DNA from: Candidatus Anstonellales archaeon
Lineage (GTDB): Archaea; Micrarchaeota; Micrarchaeia; Anstonellales; CG1-02-47-40
NCBI GenBank assembly: GCA_038869735.1
Contig: JAWCQO010000004.1
Span: 20,803-84,802 of the forward strand
Length of the DNA: 64,000 bases
Direction of reading: 5' to 3'
Below, piece after piece: positions 19,901 to 27,034 of this stretch (within the stretch, counting starts at the first letter, position 1; the number at the start of each line of letters is the position of its first letter). The position numbers were made by a program, and so were the translations under genes. The notes under the pieces were generated by a model, which was not told the DNA's origin, made no database searches, and saw nothing but the letters and a program-made list of their open reading frames with translations.

Positions 19901-21157
19901 AAAGATGCCTATGAGGCCTCACTACTATACGACTTAGTATTTCTAAAAAACGAGGTAGCAAACTTTATGAGAGACCCGCGAGGAGGAAGTTCTTCCTATG
20001 GTATAAGACAAGCAATCCACACCGGATATCATACAGGTCAATCCTTTTTTGAACCTGCAAGTTATTTTCTAACACGCGGATACGTTATAGGTGAAGACTA
20101 CTTGCGTTCCCTCCTATGGTTGCCTGAAAGACTAGGCCGACTTATAACGTACTTCTCCCGAGCCCCAATGGCACTGCAATCCGGCTATCCTTCTGTTTAT
20201 GAAGGAACCCATGAACCTGTTCGCCCCATGCGAGGGCGGGCACTTATGGATTTTTTTTCACCTTGGAAAAATCTTGATCGTCTATCGAACATACGTCTCC
20301 CAGAAATACATCCGACAAGAGGCTTGACACCTGTCGGTTGGTCTTATTTCGACGAATACAAAAGAACTCAAGCTCTTCGTTGGCTTGTGCCCGGAAGAAC
20401 ACTCCAGCAACGTCTTAACATACATGAATCTTATTGGGATAACTTTCAAAACCTGTACGGTACTCAAGAGATGCATAACATCAACGAGATATTCAATAAT
20501 ATTGTTGGAGACACAACCATTGACTTATTTAGAAATGTACGTCAACAATCAAGGTGGTGGCATTGGTTCTTCCAAAGGGGGGAGAATGTCACCTTACAGC
20601 TCACCGGTTATCTGCTTGCCACCGGTCCTGAATCAGCCCTGAGGACACCCGAACTCTATATCAATATTTATACTACTAATATATACAAAGCTTACCCTGT
20701 CGGGATGATGTATGTAGATGACGACCCATCAAAATTTACGACACAGCATCATCTAAATGCGAGACTTGCAAATAGAATAATTCGTGATTATAATTACCTT
20801 GTAGACCTCTATCCAGATATCAAAGAAGATGCACTCAGAAACATATGGAGACGGGATAAAATGTCAGCTGAGGAACTTGAATCAACCCGCAAACACGAAT
20901 ACAGTAATTATGAGTTTAGGATATTTTCTCCGTTTTTCCTTGCAAAATGGCTTGCTCCAAAAACCTATAATCAAGCTCTCGATAGTGCGGTTCTGAGAAG
21001 TATTGATGCAAGAACAGCGTATTACGAAAATATTAATCTCTATACTTCACTATTATTCCCTCCCTTGCTCTTATCTATGGGAGCTGAAAACTTAGGATAT
21101 TGGATACGTAATGTAGCAAGAAGAATACGAGCAAGAAGAACACACGCAGGACCTTGA
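16919..21157 (+). CDS. Giant membrane-anchored protein of unknown function, 1412 residues
   Basis: No family recognised. The N-terminal hydrophobic signal (residues about 5-22) leads to an outward domain of about 160 residues with four Cys (C113, C126, C137, C160), resembling an Ig-like or transthyretin-like fold (QSLDFFLYNRETSEYQPV...). One membrane helix follows at about 183-202 (YICLPIFLILGLLLASLYY). A basic stretch (PRLPRPKKHR) then suggests that the next ~1150 residues face the cytoplasm. That region is mostly helical and rich in Arg, Gln and Tyr, with no Walker or protease motif that I can see. A last hydrophobic segment (LYTSLLFPPLLLSMG) and an Arg-rich tail (RRIRARRTHAGP) end the protein. 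It lies between leuS and a lipoprotein gene, and is probably part of a cell-envelope structure. Confidence 0.8.
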   Translation: MRYRSILISTLTLLLFLSSLPLSEKNITRLQVYVDGLTVHAQLTKVDMGSSFRVYPEELERQVRSFLSENRQEQRQNEQIPFLVQRTEPLAGQSLDFFLYNRETSEYQPVFGCSGLLTDERGIANCTVSEISGSKTCSVINVSYSGTTAYEPSTTTGIVCDESNNGLSAFGLATENYLRNRQTYICLPIFLILGLLLASLYYSGKNPLNIFDITTPRLPRPKKHRITPIIIRSHLISNMLMNMSLLRRAQLDIINAADAIVRILPSDNTLHSDLLQAYSEIRSARRIPPHIRCAAIAALFSSGPRAAETILRNAYQRGAVRSIQSLKKNETDTYLSSILSRSGLDKETQQTLMRFHKFIQDRSSAAIVTYEKHEKLKETYGYSGSIAKLLLSLSYNSYRLDRTLPRTVDKTVLATVGRVPIVGPPLASVIRSAAKVALLPIRTPLNFAILPLEVVGQTKMAVKSAKSILNIFSGSLDNKRVGNFHDALSQIKNICRHITPETVREEVISYAIRKINEAYFGSSIDEETRNRLLNIVGARLASPLRNGDYDEAYRRALLIMARYNLVDQQTIDSIKAVVRDIDRRYYSYIGNRDNSLDAGIHYLSDVHALIRKFQTSHPQEQVFFLTTRFYDPQNPTTERATAAFHYFLSLQAIQRLRSGIDTRTTFADIYTELHRRESQELEREANSVAQIVAIRYTLSPNAPQRRQTRNPHDEFLHFLLNRIEIKINRMRPAEVYRDFSQVLMENATILRFYQDHILPLLAKTSSGANLSEQELYQELMKHGVDWRTATRLIYTPPSNLTQNSTPESERIGSGIVRGWIVTGDGTFKPLFIEGMYHTFVTTIFGSSSPLLDEGLTRTNSQGQRISVMGASDADKIVSVYSRDNNDLLATHAGGPIRRLFYQIQQPFLAGAKVIFAAKEEFETVFALQALERKAYKDIERNYNLGTYFSQVPTLRQIEEQIASESDKTMRRKLERKRQDMILEILNNRDISRTFKDAYEASLLYDLVFLKNEVANFMRDPRGGSSSYGIRQAIHTGYHTGQSFFEPASYFLTRGYVIGEDYLRSLLWLPERLGRLITYFSRAPMALQSGYPSVYEGTHEPVRPMRGRALMDFFSPWKNLDRLSNIRLPEIHPTRGLTPVGWSYFDEYKRTQALRWLVPGRTLQQRLNIHESYWDNFQNLYGTQEMHNINEIFNNIVGDTTIDLFRNVRQQSRWWHWFFQRGENVTLQLTGYLLATGPESALRTPELYINIYTTNIYKAYPVGMMYVDDDPSKFTTQHHLNARLANRIIRDYNYLVDLYPDIKEDALRNIWRRDKMSAEELESTRKHEYSNYEFRIFSPFFLAKWLAPKTYNQALDSAVLRSIDARTAYYENINLYTSLLFPPLLLSMGAENLGYWIRNVARRIRARRTHAGP

Positions 21158-21288
21158 TAACCAAATTACATGACATGCATATATCTTAACTTTTCCACAG
21201 AATGGGGGTTGGGGGAGAAGGGAAATTACTAAAAAATAATAAAAATGCGTTTATGACTATTATCCTGCTATCAGAAATAATCGGTGAT

Positions 21289-22671
21289 GTGGTGCAATTT
21301 AGAAGGATTTTGTTTTTGTTTTTGTTTTTGTTTTTCAGTCTTATAGGATGCATCAGCCAGCAGAGTCAACCCCCGCCCGTTTTTAATCTAAATGAGATAC
21401 TACAGCCATCAGATCAACAAAGACTTTGTCAGGAGCCAAGCGACCCACAAAACCCTTGCAAATGCTACGTTTGTACGGTAAGTACTAATTCCAGCCCCAG
21501 CGCAATAACTGAAGCTTCTCTTGAAGGACAGCGGTGCTTATTTATTGGATGCAACGGAACACCGGAAAGCTACATCCGTCTATTAAATCCTCAACGCACA
21601 TCTAATCCTATTTACGTCATAAATTTCTTTGCATTTGGGGGAGGACCAGATTTTGAGTCTTTTTCTGTGGCAAACAGATATTGTAATAACATGATGAATT
21701 TGCCTGCTATGTGGATCAATCCTAACACAATTAACTTTAGAAGCAACGACGAAATTGGCTTCGAACAACACGAACAAGTAGGTACGATTGACTCAAGAGA
21801 TATCGAGGATTATGTAAAGTCATATCTACAAAACCATATAATCCCCATGTTCATCCTCTATAGCGATAACGGAACAATCAACGACGCCAAACTAGAGGAT
21901 TTTGCTTCCCTTCTTAATAGCACTGGCCCTGTCTACATTTCTACCCAACCTACTATTATGACGAGCACAACTCCTGCTTTGTCCATTCGACATGCCCGGA
22001 CTATAAAGAGATATTGCCAAAAATGCCTCGTAATACTTTCCTATTCCCCAGATAATATGAATTACCTTAACTACTCCATCACCCCATCTGATAACGTTGA
22101 TTTTCTTGGGATGGAAATAATAATAGACCCCAACGATATAGTTCCTCTTAACTGCAATCTGAACTCAAAACTTATTCAATACATGTGGGGAGTAAGAGAG
22201 AATTTAGCTCGCTATAGAAAGCCAACTTTTTGGAGCATTTTTGCAATAAAAGAAGGAATATCAGATGACCGTAGGTGTGAGATAAGTTCGCAACAAGTTG
22301 GAGAGGCATATGACTTAATTTTTCAATCAGCACAGTCTCTTGCTGCATATGGGCTTTCAGGAATTTCGCTTCTCTCCTTCTCTGACAGACTCCCGCCATA
22401 TCTCTCCGCCTATACTGGAGTAGGACTTTTTAGGTCTGATGGAAGTCAAAAGAATCCCCAACTAAACTTTTTCTTTGACTGGTGTAACTATTATTATACG
22501 AACAAACTTCCTGGGGGCTTTGAAAGTGAGGTTGACTATTCAAAAAACTTGATAAGTCTTGTTTATCAGCCTGAGCTAAGCATACCTCATTGTGCCTTTG
22601 CCATGCAAACGAATCTACAGCGTAGAATTTCCCACTCAACCGGCCCTTATACTCCACCCTCACTTAGATAA
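21289..22671 (+). CDS. Secreted lipoprotein, possible TIM-barrel hydrolase fold
   Basis: About 460 residues. I chose GTG at 21289 (or 21292) because it leaves a compact signal (FRRILFLFLFLF, then SLIGC), in which the lipobox Cys would be lipidated. In-frame starts at 21202 and 21253 would place a long extension before the signal. The mature protein has a Cys-rich N-terminal part (CQEPSDPQNPCKCYVC) and then segments reminiscent of a (beta/alpha)8 glycosidase-like barrel (IPMFILYSDNG, VDFLGMEII, PTFWSIFAI, LSGISLLSF, with a final TGVGLFRSDG). No catalytic pair can be named. A hexanucleotide repeat lies inside the signal-peptide coding sequence. Confidence 0.72.
   Translation: MVQFRRILFLFLFLFFSLIGCISQQSQPPPVFNLNEILQPSDQQRLCQEPSDPQNPCKCYVCTVSTNSSPSAITEASLEGQRCLFIGCNGTPESYIRLLNPQRTSNPIYVINFFAFGGGPDFESFSVANRYCNNMMNLPAMWINPNTINFRSNDEIGFEQHEQVGTIDSRDIEDYVKSYLQNHIIPMFILYSDNGTINDAKLEDFASLLNSTGPVYISTQPTIMTSTTPALSIRHARTIKRYCQKCLVILSYSPDNMNYLNYSITPSDNVDFLGMEIIIDPNDIVPLNCNLNSKLIQYMWGVRENLARYRKPTFWSIFAIKEGISDDRRCEISSQQVGEAYDLIFQSAQSLAAYGLSGISLLSFSDRLPPYLSAYTGVGLFRSDGSQKNPQLNFFFDWCNYYYTNKLPGGFESEVDYSKNLISLVYQPELSIPHCAFAMQTNLQRRISHSTGPYTPPSLR
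21312..21335 (+). repeat. (GTTTTT)4 hexanucleotide repeat in a signal peptide
   Basis: Four exact tandem copies of GTTTTT, encoding alternating Phe-Leu in the hydrophobic core of the lipoprotein signal peptide. A six-base unit would add or remove two residues without a frameshift. Confidence 0.85.
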
Positions 22672-22691
22672 CTCTCAGGTGCATTTAACGT

Positions 22692-23720
22692 ATGGCATAC
22701 TTTCTAAAAGTTCCCCGCTCAGAAGGAGAGAAAATGAGAATTTTTCTCTCATCCATATCTCTTCTTGATACCTCCACCGCCATAGAATCGAATTTAAACT
22801 ATGTATATCTGCCGCTTTTATCATCAAAAAAAAGAATACCTCTCCATTATCCTATTGTGAAATTTGCAGGCCGCAAAATCAACAAAAAGCCGCGAAATAT
22901 ATATGAAGCACTCAAAAATACTTTATCAAAGAAGGAACTATCTTCTCTTGTCAAATCGTTTGATATAATCGGAGATGTAGCAGTTCTTGAAATACCCGAT
23001 TCACTAAAAAAACATGAAAAAGCCATCTCAAAAGCTGTTATGGCTGTCCACCCGAATATTAAATGTGTCGTAAAGAAAATGAGCGGAATGGAAGGCGATT
23101 TTAGAGTACGAAAGATAAAAGTAATCGGCGGAAGAAGAAGGACGCAAACTTCATACAAAGAAAGCGGCGTAAGAATGTTTGTCGACATTTCAAAGATGTA
23201 TTTCTCCGTTCGACTTGCAACAGAAAGAAAAAGAATTGCATCCCTTGTAGGAGCCAATGAAAATATACTGGTCTTTTTTTCAGGATGTTGCCCATTCCCT
23301 CTTATAATCTCAAAATTTAATCCTACATGCAACATAGTAGCAATAGAACTTAATCAGGCTGCCCACAATTATGCCCTAAAAAACATTGCACTAAACAAAA
23401 TGCGGAACATAACTGCTATTCTGGGCGACGTTCGCGAAGTTGTTCCGAAAAACTACTCGAACTTTGCAGACAGAATCGTTATGCCCCTCCCAAAAGGCGG
23501 TGAAAATTTCTTGGATGTGGCCTTTTTAGGTGCAAGAAAAGGATGTGTTGTTCATTTTTATGCTTTCGGACCTAAAGAAAACCCCTACAAAAAAGCCCTC
23601 GAGGCCATAAATAAAACTGCTAAGATGTTAAACAAAACCATCCGTATTTTAAACAAAAAGGTGGTTAGACCCTATGCTCCCGGTATAGTCCAGGCAGTGA
23701 TAGACTTTAAGATTCTCTAA
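22692..23720 (+). CDS. tRNA (guanine-N1)-methyltransferase, Trm5 family
   Basis: Class I SAM-dependent methyltransferase of the Trm5/TYW2 family, which modifies G37 next to the anticodon. The N-terminal D1-like part is followed by FDIIGDVAVLEIP, SGVRMFVDISKMYFSVRLATER (family RNA-binding/SAM region), the SAM loop VFFSGCCPFPL and the acidic strand AIELNQAAHNY. The catalytic-loop region reads DRIVMPLPKGGENFLD; classical Trm5 has Asn-Leu-Pro where this protein has Pro-Leu-Pro. It is 342 residues, normal for archaeal Trm5. The likely reaction is m1G37 formation, though a wyosine-branch methyltransferase cannot be excluded. Confidence 0.82.
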   Translation: MAYFLKVPRSEGEKMRIFLSSISLLDTSTAIESNLNYVYLPLLSSKKRIPLHYPIVKFAGRKINKKPRNIYEALKNTLSKKELSSLVKSFDIIGDVAVLEIPDSLKKHEKAISKAVMAVHPNIKCVVKKMSGMEGDFRVRKIKVIGGRRRTQTSYKESGVRMFVDISKMYFSVRLATERKRIASLVGANENILVFFSGCCPFPLIISKFNPTCNIVAIELNQAAHNYALKNIALNKMRNITAILGDVREVVPKNYSNFADRIVMPLPKGGENFLDVAFLGARKGCVVHFYAFGPKENPYKKALEAINKTAKMLNKTIRILNKKVVRPYAPGIVQAVIDFKIL

Positions 23721-23753
23721 ACTTTTATAAAATTCCTTTGCACAAGCTAGTCT

Positions 23754-24392
23754 ATGCTTGTATTAGAGATTTCTTCATATCTGCGGCGTTTTGGGGCTGA
23801 CATCTTTTTGTCGTCCCTCCAATGTTTATCTTATGCTATCTTGATTTTTATCATCCTTTTTTCTCTTCTAGCGCCAGAACAACAACCAATATCTAGTTTT
23901 TTTTATCAACCCCTCTTTCTCATACCCTATCTCGATGTCTTTCTTGCTTTGCTTACTTTTCTTTCTATTGAGGTTGTTTTTTATAAAACTGAAAATCTGC
24001 CTACTGAATATCTGACACGAAAAGCTTTGGCCATTCTCGTTCTTTTTCTTGTGGGATTGGGGAGTATCGCCTTCTTATATTATATCAATGAACAGTTCCT
24101 TCTTTATTTTTTCTTATTATCAGTTATAAAAGACGCCCAAACAATAATTTTTAGGGAAGAAATAGCTGACGCGCACACACTATACAAAAAAAATTATACA
24201 GCTCTGATTATTTTTACTTCCTTTTCTCTTTTTGTTTATTTTCTAATCACAACCGCTGGAACGTATCTATTAGACATGACTTTAATTTCTGTATTTTTAA
24301 CTCACTTTACAAATCTTTGGACTCTTCTGTGGCTTTTCGTGGCAATATATATCCGTTTTCCTCTCAGGCTATCCCTTCCTCTGCACGGTTAG
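23754..24392 (+). CDS. Polytopic membrane protein, unknown
   Basis: 212 residues, family not recognised. About six hydrophobic segments are visible (ILIFIILFSLL, FLIPYLDVFLALLTFLS, ALAILVLFLVGLGSIAFLYYI, FLLYFFLLSVI, LIIFTSFSLFVYFLITT, LWTLLWLFVAIYI). Charged residues are few and sit in loops. It follows the Trm5-like gene by 33 bp on the same strand, and its 3' end overlaps the convergent small gene by 24 bp. The start ATG is the first in frame. Confidence 0.6.
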   Translation: MLVLEISSYLRRFGADIFLSSLQCLSYAILIFIILFSLLAPEQQPISSFFYQPLFLIPYLDVFLALLTFLSIEVVFYKTENLPTEYLTRKALAILVLFLVGLGSIAFLYYINEQFLLYFFLLSVIKDAQTIIFREEIADAHTLYKKNYTALIIFTSFSLFVYFLITTAGTYLLDMTLISVFLTHFTNLWTLLWLFVAIYIRFPLRLSLPLHG

Positions 24393-24824
24393 AGAAACCC
24401 TTTCAGTAGCCACCGTTAAGTTCTTGTCCATTACCTCCACAAAAATATCAAACTTTGATTCAGATGCCGGAGAGAAAGCTGTGACATTAATCTTTCTAAT
24501 TTGAACCTCACCCTTAAAATTCATTGGATAAAGCCACCATTCTTTTTCGGCTATGCGGATGTAGTTTTCATCTATACTTTCTTCAGTCCTTATCTTTACT
24601 AGAGGCTGGGAAATTTCGTCTTTTTGATTTTCTATTCTTATAAATAGGGTGGCGGTTTGATTATCTGTTATAACTGATGGCTCAAATTCAGCCTTTAAAA
24701 AGATGCCGCTTGCATTTCCTACATTAAAAACGTTACCTGCACTAAAAATTAACGCTATCACTGCTGCAAATAGTGATAAGACTATAACTGCTAGCAATAT
24801 TTTTTGATTCTCAACTTTTGCCAT
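24369..24824 (-). CDS. Small membrane-anchored surface protein
   Basis: 151 residues, unrecognised. An N-terminal membrane anchor (ILLAVIVLSLFAAVIALIFSAG) follows a short basic start (MAKVENQK). The rest is an outward beta-sandwich-like domain (FEPSVITDNQTATLFIRIENQ ... SKFDIFVEVMDKN), like the CARDB/Ig-type domains common in archaeal surface proteins. A TATA box lies 25-30 bp upstream, so the transcript is nearly leaderless. Confidence 0.7.
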   Translation of the reverse strand: MAKVENQKILLAVIVLSLFAAVIALIFSAGNVFNVGNASGIFLKAEFEPSVITDNQTATLFIRIENQKDEISQPLVKIRTEESIDENYIRIAEKEWWLYPMNFKGEVQIRKINVTAFSPASESKFDIFVEVMDKNLTVATERVSLTVQRKG

Positions 24825-24848
24825 AGCTACTTCCTCTACAAATAAGAT

Positions 24849-24858
24849 ATTTTTAAAT
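24849..24858 (-). promoter_or_regulatory. TATA box of the small surface protein gene
   Basis: ATTTAAAAAT on the minus strand, centred about 29 bp from the ATG at 24824. Confidence 0.5.
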
Positions 24859-24879
24859 CTAACAGTAGCGTATGTCTTA

Positions 24880-24890
24880 TTTTTTAAATT
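24880..24890 (+). promoter_or_regulatory. TATA box of tRNA-Leu
   Basis: TTTTTTAAATT, centred about 36 bp before the mature tRNA 5' end. This is a usual distance for archaeal tRNA promoters. Confidence 0.55.
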
Positions 24891-24921
24891 AAGTTTCCAT
24901 CTAATACTTGCAGCTTTTGAT

Positions 24922-25020
24922 GCAGGGGTAGCAAAGCCTGGTCAAATGCGCAGGACTCAGAAAGAATCTTGGGATATCCTGTCGGTTAGCCGTTCGAGAG
25001 TTCAAATCTCTCCCCCTGCA
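24922..25020 (+). tRNA. tRNA-Leu (anticodon CAG) with a 14-nt intron
   Basis: Class II tRNA. The acceptor is GCAGGGG/CCCCTGC with discriminator A and no encoded CCA. The D arm has AAGCCTGGTCAAA. The anticodon stem CAGGA/TCCTG brackets CTCAGA, then the intron, then A. A long variable arm follows, and the T arm is GAGAG-TTCAAAT-CTCTC. The anticodon CAG reads CUG leucine codons. The intron sits at the canonical 37/38 position. Confidence 0.95.
24962..24975 (+). other. Archaeal tRNA intron (bulge-helix-bulge)
   Basis: The 14-nt intron is AAGAATCTTGGGAT. CUCA (exon) pairs with UGGG (intron) to form the 4-bp central helix. Three-nt bulges GAA and AUA lie on either side, each cut after its second base, and the CAGGA/UCCUG anticodon stem forms the outer helix. 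This is a complete hBHBh' motif for the archaeal splicing endonuclease. Confidence 0.9.
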
Positions 25021-25022
25021 CT
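25010..25022 (+). repeat. Putative attL: 3' end of tRNA-Leu
   Basis: CTCCCCCTGCACT spans the tRNA-Leu 3' end plus two bases. It recurs exactly at 25653-25665. Confidence 0.6.
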
Positions 25023-25025
25023 TAA

Positions 25026-25187
25026 CCCTCGCCTAGTTCACTTTATCGCAGGGGAACGCGCAAATCCATACCTCAAGATGAACAGGACAAAATTGACTGC
25101 GCGCTCAAGCACTTCGCCGCGTTGGGCGACCTTGACTACCGCGTGGTTGATTCGTATGAAAACTTTAAGCAAACACTTCCGAGCTGA
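25026..25187 (+). pseudogene. Gene fragment inside the island
   Basis: A frame bounded by stops encodes an ordinary-looking protein end (QDEQDKIDCALKHF, then DYRVVDSYENF) but has no ATG, GTG or TTG at a sensible place. It looks like the 3' part of a gene cut off at the tRNA junction. The family is not recognised. Confidence 0.3.
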
Positions 25188-25205
25188 CTTAATGGTTGAT
25201 ATCTA

Positions 25206-25478
25206 ATGCAAAACGATTTATTCGGATATTGCAAAGAAATCTGTGCCTCCTTCTTGGTGCTAGTTTTTGTCCTTATCATCGCGTCCGCTTTGTTGAATGA
25301 AGCCAGCAAGCTAGCGCCAAATAACGCGGCAATTCAATCGTTGAAAGGAACTTACGAGTTTCTGGCGCGGCTGTTTATTGATTGGGGTTCTCCAGATCCA
25401 GCCCTTTGGATTGTCCGAATCCTTGTCGGAATCGTTGCGGCTTTCCGGATATACGCAAATTTTCAACGAAATAGCTGA
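25206..25478 (+). CDS. Small two-helix membrane protein in the island
   Basis: 90 residues, unrecognised. There are two hydrophobic segments (ASFLVLVFVLIIASALL and LWIVRILVGIVAAFRIY) separated by a polar loop. It starts at an ATG about 20 bp after the upstream fragment ends. GC-rich codons set it apart from its neighbours. Coding is plausible but unproven. Confidence 0.45.
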   Translation: MQNDLFGYCKEICASFLVLVFVLIIASALLNEASKLAPNNAAIQSLKGTYEFLARLFIDWGSPDPALWIVRILVGIVAAFRIYANFQRNS

Positions 25479-25652
25479 TAAGTTCCGCGGAAACGCCGTC
25501 TGTCCTTCGCTTTATAATCTCAGGCACTCAACGAGCTCGCCCTCGTCGCTACGCCGTTTTCGGAACAGAGTTTATTAATGCCAAATGCGACACGATAGTG
25601 CGTGAAAGGGCATTTACGAGAGAGTTCTGCTCAGAGATGTGGACTTGCCTTG

Positions 25653-25665
25653 CTCCCCCTGCACT
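25653..25665 (+). repeat. Putative attR: second copy of the tRNA-Leu 3' end
   Basis: Exact copy of CTCCCCCTGCACT at the far edge of the GC-rich island, followed by AACATCCTC (the tRNA copy is followed by TAACCCTC). Confidence 0.55.
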
Positions 25666-25777
25666 AACATCCTCTGCAAAACCTTCCCATCACTTTTAGG
25701 AAATTAAATAAGCTTTTAGAAAGCTAGATAAATGTCTCAGAACAATACTTTAGAAAAAACTTAAGAAACAAAGATGA

Positions 25778-25790
25778 CTTAAATATAAAG
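25778..25790 (+). promoter_or_regulatory. Promoter of secF-secD
   Basis: CTTAAATATAAAG, a strong TATA element about 50 bp before the ATG at 25835, predicts a start site near 25809. Confidence 0.5.
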
Positions 25791-25834
25791 ATATTCGTCT
25801 AACATATACTTAACAGCACAAATAAAACTATGCT

Positions 25835-27031
25835 ATGCGCAGGTACATGCTAATGATACCCAACATATACGAAGGTAACTATAAGCGACTTGTGATTTTC
25901 CCTCTGATTTTAATATTAACATCCATTTTTTTTATACCGCAAATAAAACAAGGTGTGGACTTTAAGGGCGGAGTCTTAATCACCCTCCATACTTCTGCTC
26001 CAGTAAATATAAGTATAGCTGAATCCACTCTCCAAAGCGAGCTTAAAACAGCGGTAAGCATCAAGCAGATAGAGACAGCTATAGGCAACTCGATTGAAAT
26101 AAGCTTCCCTCTTGATGAAAATATATCAAGAGCAGAAAAAATAAAGGAAGAATTCTTTTCACTTGTTGACGACGCTTCGCGGCTTGAAGCTGATGCATCT
26201 GTTCTAGAGTCAGACCCAAACTCAACATCTACCGGAATTTCGCCCGATGCAAAAGAAAAGTATACAGAAGCTCGCGAAAGACTTAACTTGTATGCAGATG
26301 AACTATTTCTGTTAGCAGGACTTAATAAACAAGCTGCCAAAGCCAATAGCACCAACGAGCTCCGCAGAATGGTTAGCGATGCGTATAACTCTATCAATAG
26401 TGATTATCAAACAAAAATAAGAAGCACAATAGAAAAACACATCCCTTACTCGTCAATATCCTTTGAGCTAGTCTCCTCAACGCTTTCAGAGAGATTCCTC
26501 TCCTCAGCATTATGGGTTATTCTGGTCTCATCGGCGCTTTCAATAGCAGTTGTTTTTTTTGTTTTTCGCACATTTATACCTAGTATTGCCGTACTGATTG
26601 GAGCGGCATCAGATATAATCATAGCATTGGGCGCAATGGGTCTTTTTGGAATACCACTTACTCTCGCTTCATTTGCAGCTCTACTTATGTTAATAGGTTT
26701 TTCCCTTGACACCGACATCCTTCTTACGATGCGCACCCTCAAGAGGTCGGAGGGAAGAGCCCGCGATAGAGCTTTTGAATCAATGAAAACGGGTTCAACT
26801 ATGAGTATGGCAGCAATTACTGCGTTTGCATCCCTTCTCATCCTCTCACTCGCAACAAACATATCTACATATTACGAAATATCCTCAGTTGCTCTTGCCG
26901 GTCTTTTTGGTGATTTGTTTGCTACATGGGGACTTAACGCCGTTATCATTCTTTGGTATGCGGAAAAGAAAGAAAAGGAAGCAGAGGCAATAAAAACCCA
27001 CTTCGCTTCTCTTTATGAAAGGAAGGAATAA
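25835..27031 (+). CDS. secF: Protein export membrane protein SecF
   Basis: RND-like partner of the Sec translocon that helps move proteins across the membrane. The first helix (LVIFPLILILTSIFFI) is followed by the SecF signature GVDFKGG. An outward loop of about 150 residues, helical and acidic, is longer than in most SecF proteins. Five more helices follow, with ASDIIIALGAMGLFGI, GFSLDTDILLTMR and the closing GLFGDLFATW. Internal ATGs at 25847 (preceded by AGGT) and 25853 could also serve as the start. The secF-secD order is the archaeal one. Confidence 0.92.
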   Translation: MRRYMLMIPNIYEGNYKRLVIFPLILILTSIFFIPQIKQGVDFKGGVLITLHTSAPVNISIAESTLQSELKTAVSIKQIETAIGNSIEISFPLDENISRAEKIKEEFFSLVDDASRLEADASVLESDPNSTSTGISPDAKEKYTEARERLNLYADELFLLAGLNKQAAKANSTNELRRMVSDAYNSINSDYQTKIRSTIEKHIPYSSISFELVSSTLSERFLSSALWVILVSSALSIAVVFFVFRTFIPSIAVLIGAASDIIIALGAMGLFGIPLTLASFAALLMLIGFSLDTDILLTMRTLKRSEGRARDRAFESMKTGSTMSMAAITAFASLLILSLATNISTYYEISSVALAGLFGDLFATWGLNAVIILWYAEKKEKEAEAIKTHFASLYERKE

Positions 27032-27034
27032 CTA

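Larger units (their letters stand above)
25010..25665 (+). mobile_element. Short integrated island or remnant beside tRNA-Leu
   Basis: About 640 bp lies between two exact 13-nt copies of the tRNA-Leu 3' end. Base composition changes: 34 of 60 bases are G or C at 25081-25140, against 18 of 60 in the secF coding stretch 26101-26160. It holds one plausible small membrane-protein gene and a gene fragment with no start codon. No intact integrase is present, so this is probably a decayed element. It could instead be a non-mobile foreign insertion with a chance repeat. Confidence 0.5.

Noticed and set aside
24946-25206. 86-codon frame running from within tRNA-Leu into the island
   Set aside because: It begins inside the tRNA gene and its residue pattern is not protein-like; the alternative frame at 25026-25187 looks more genuine.
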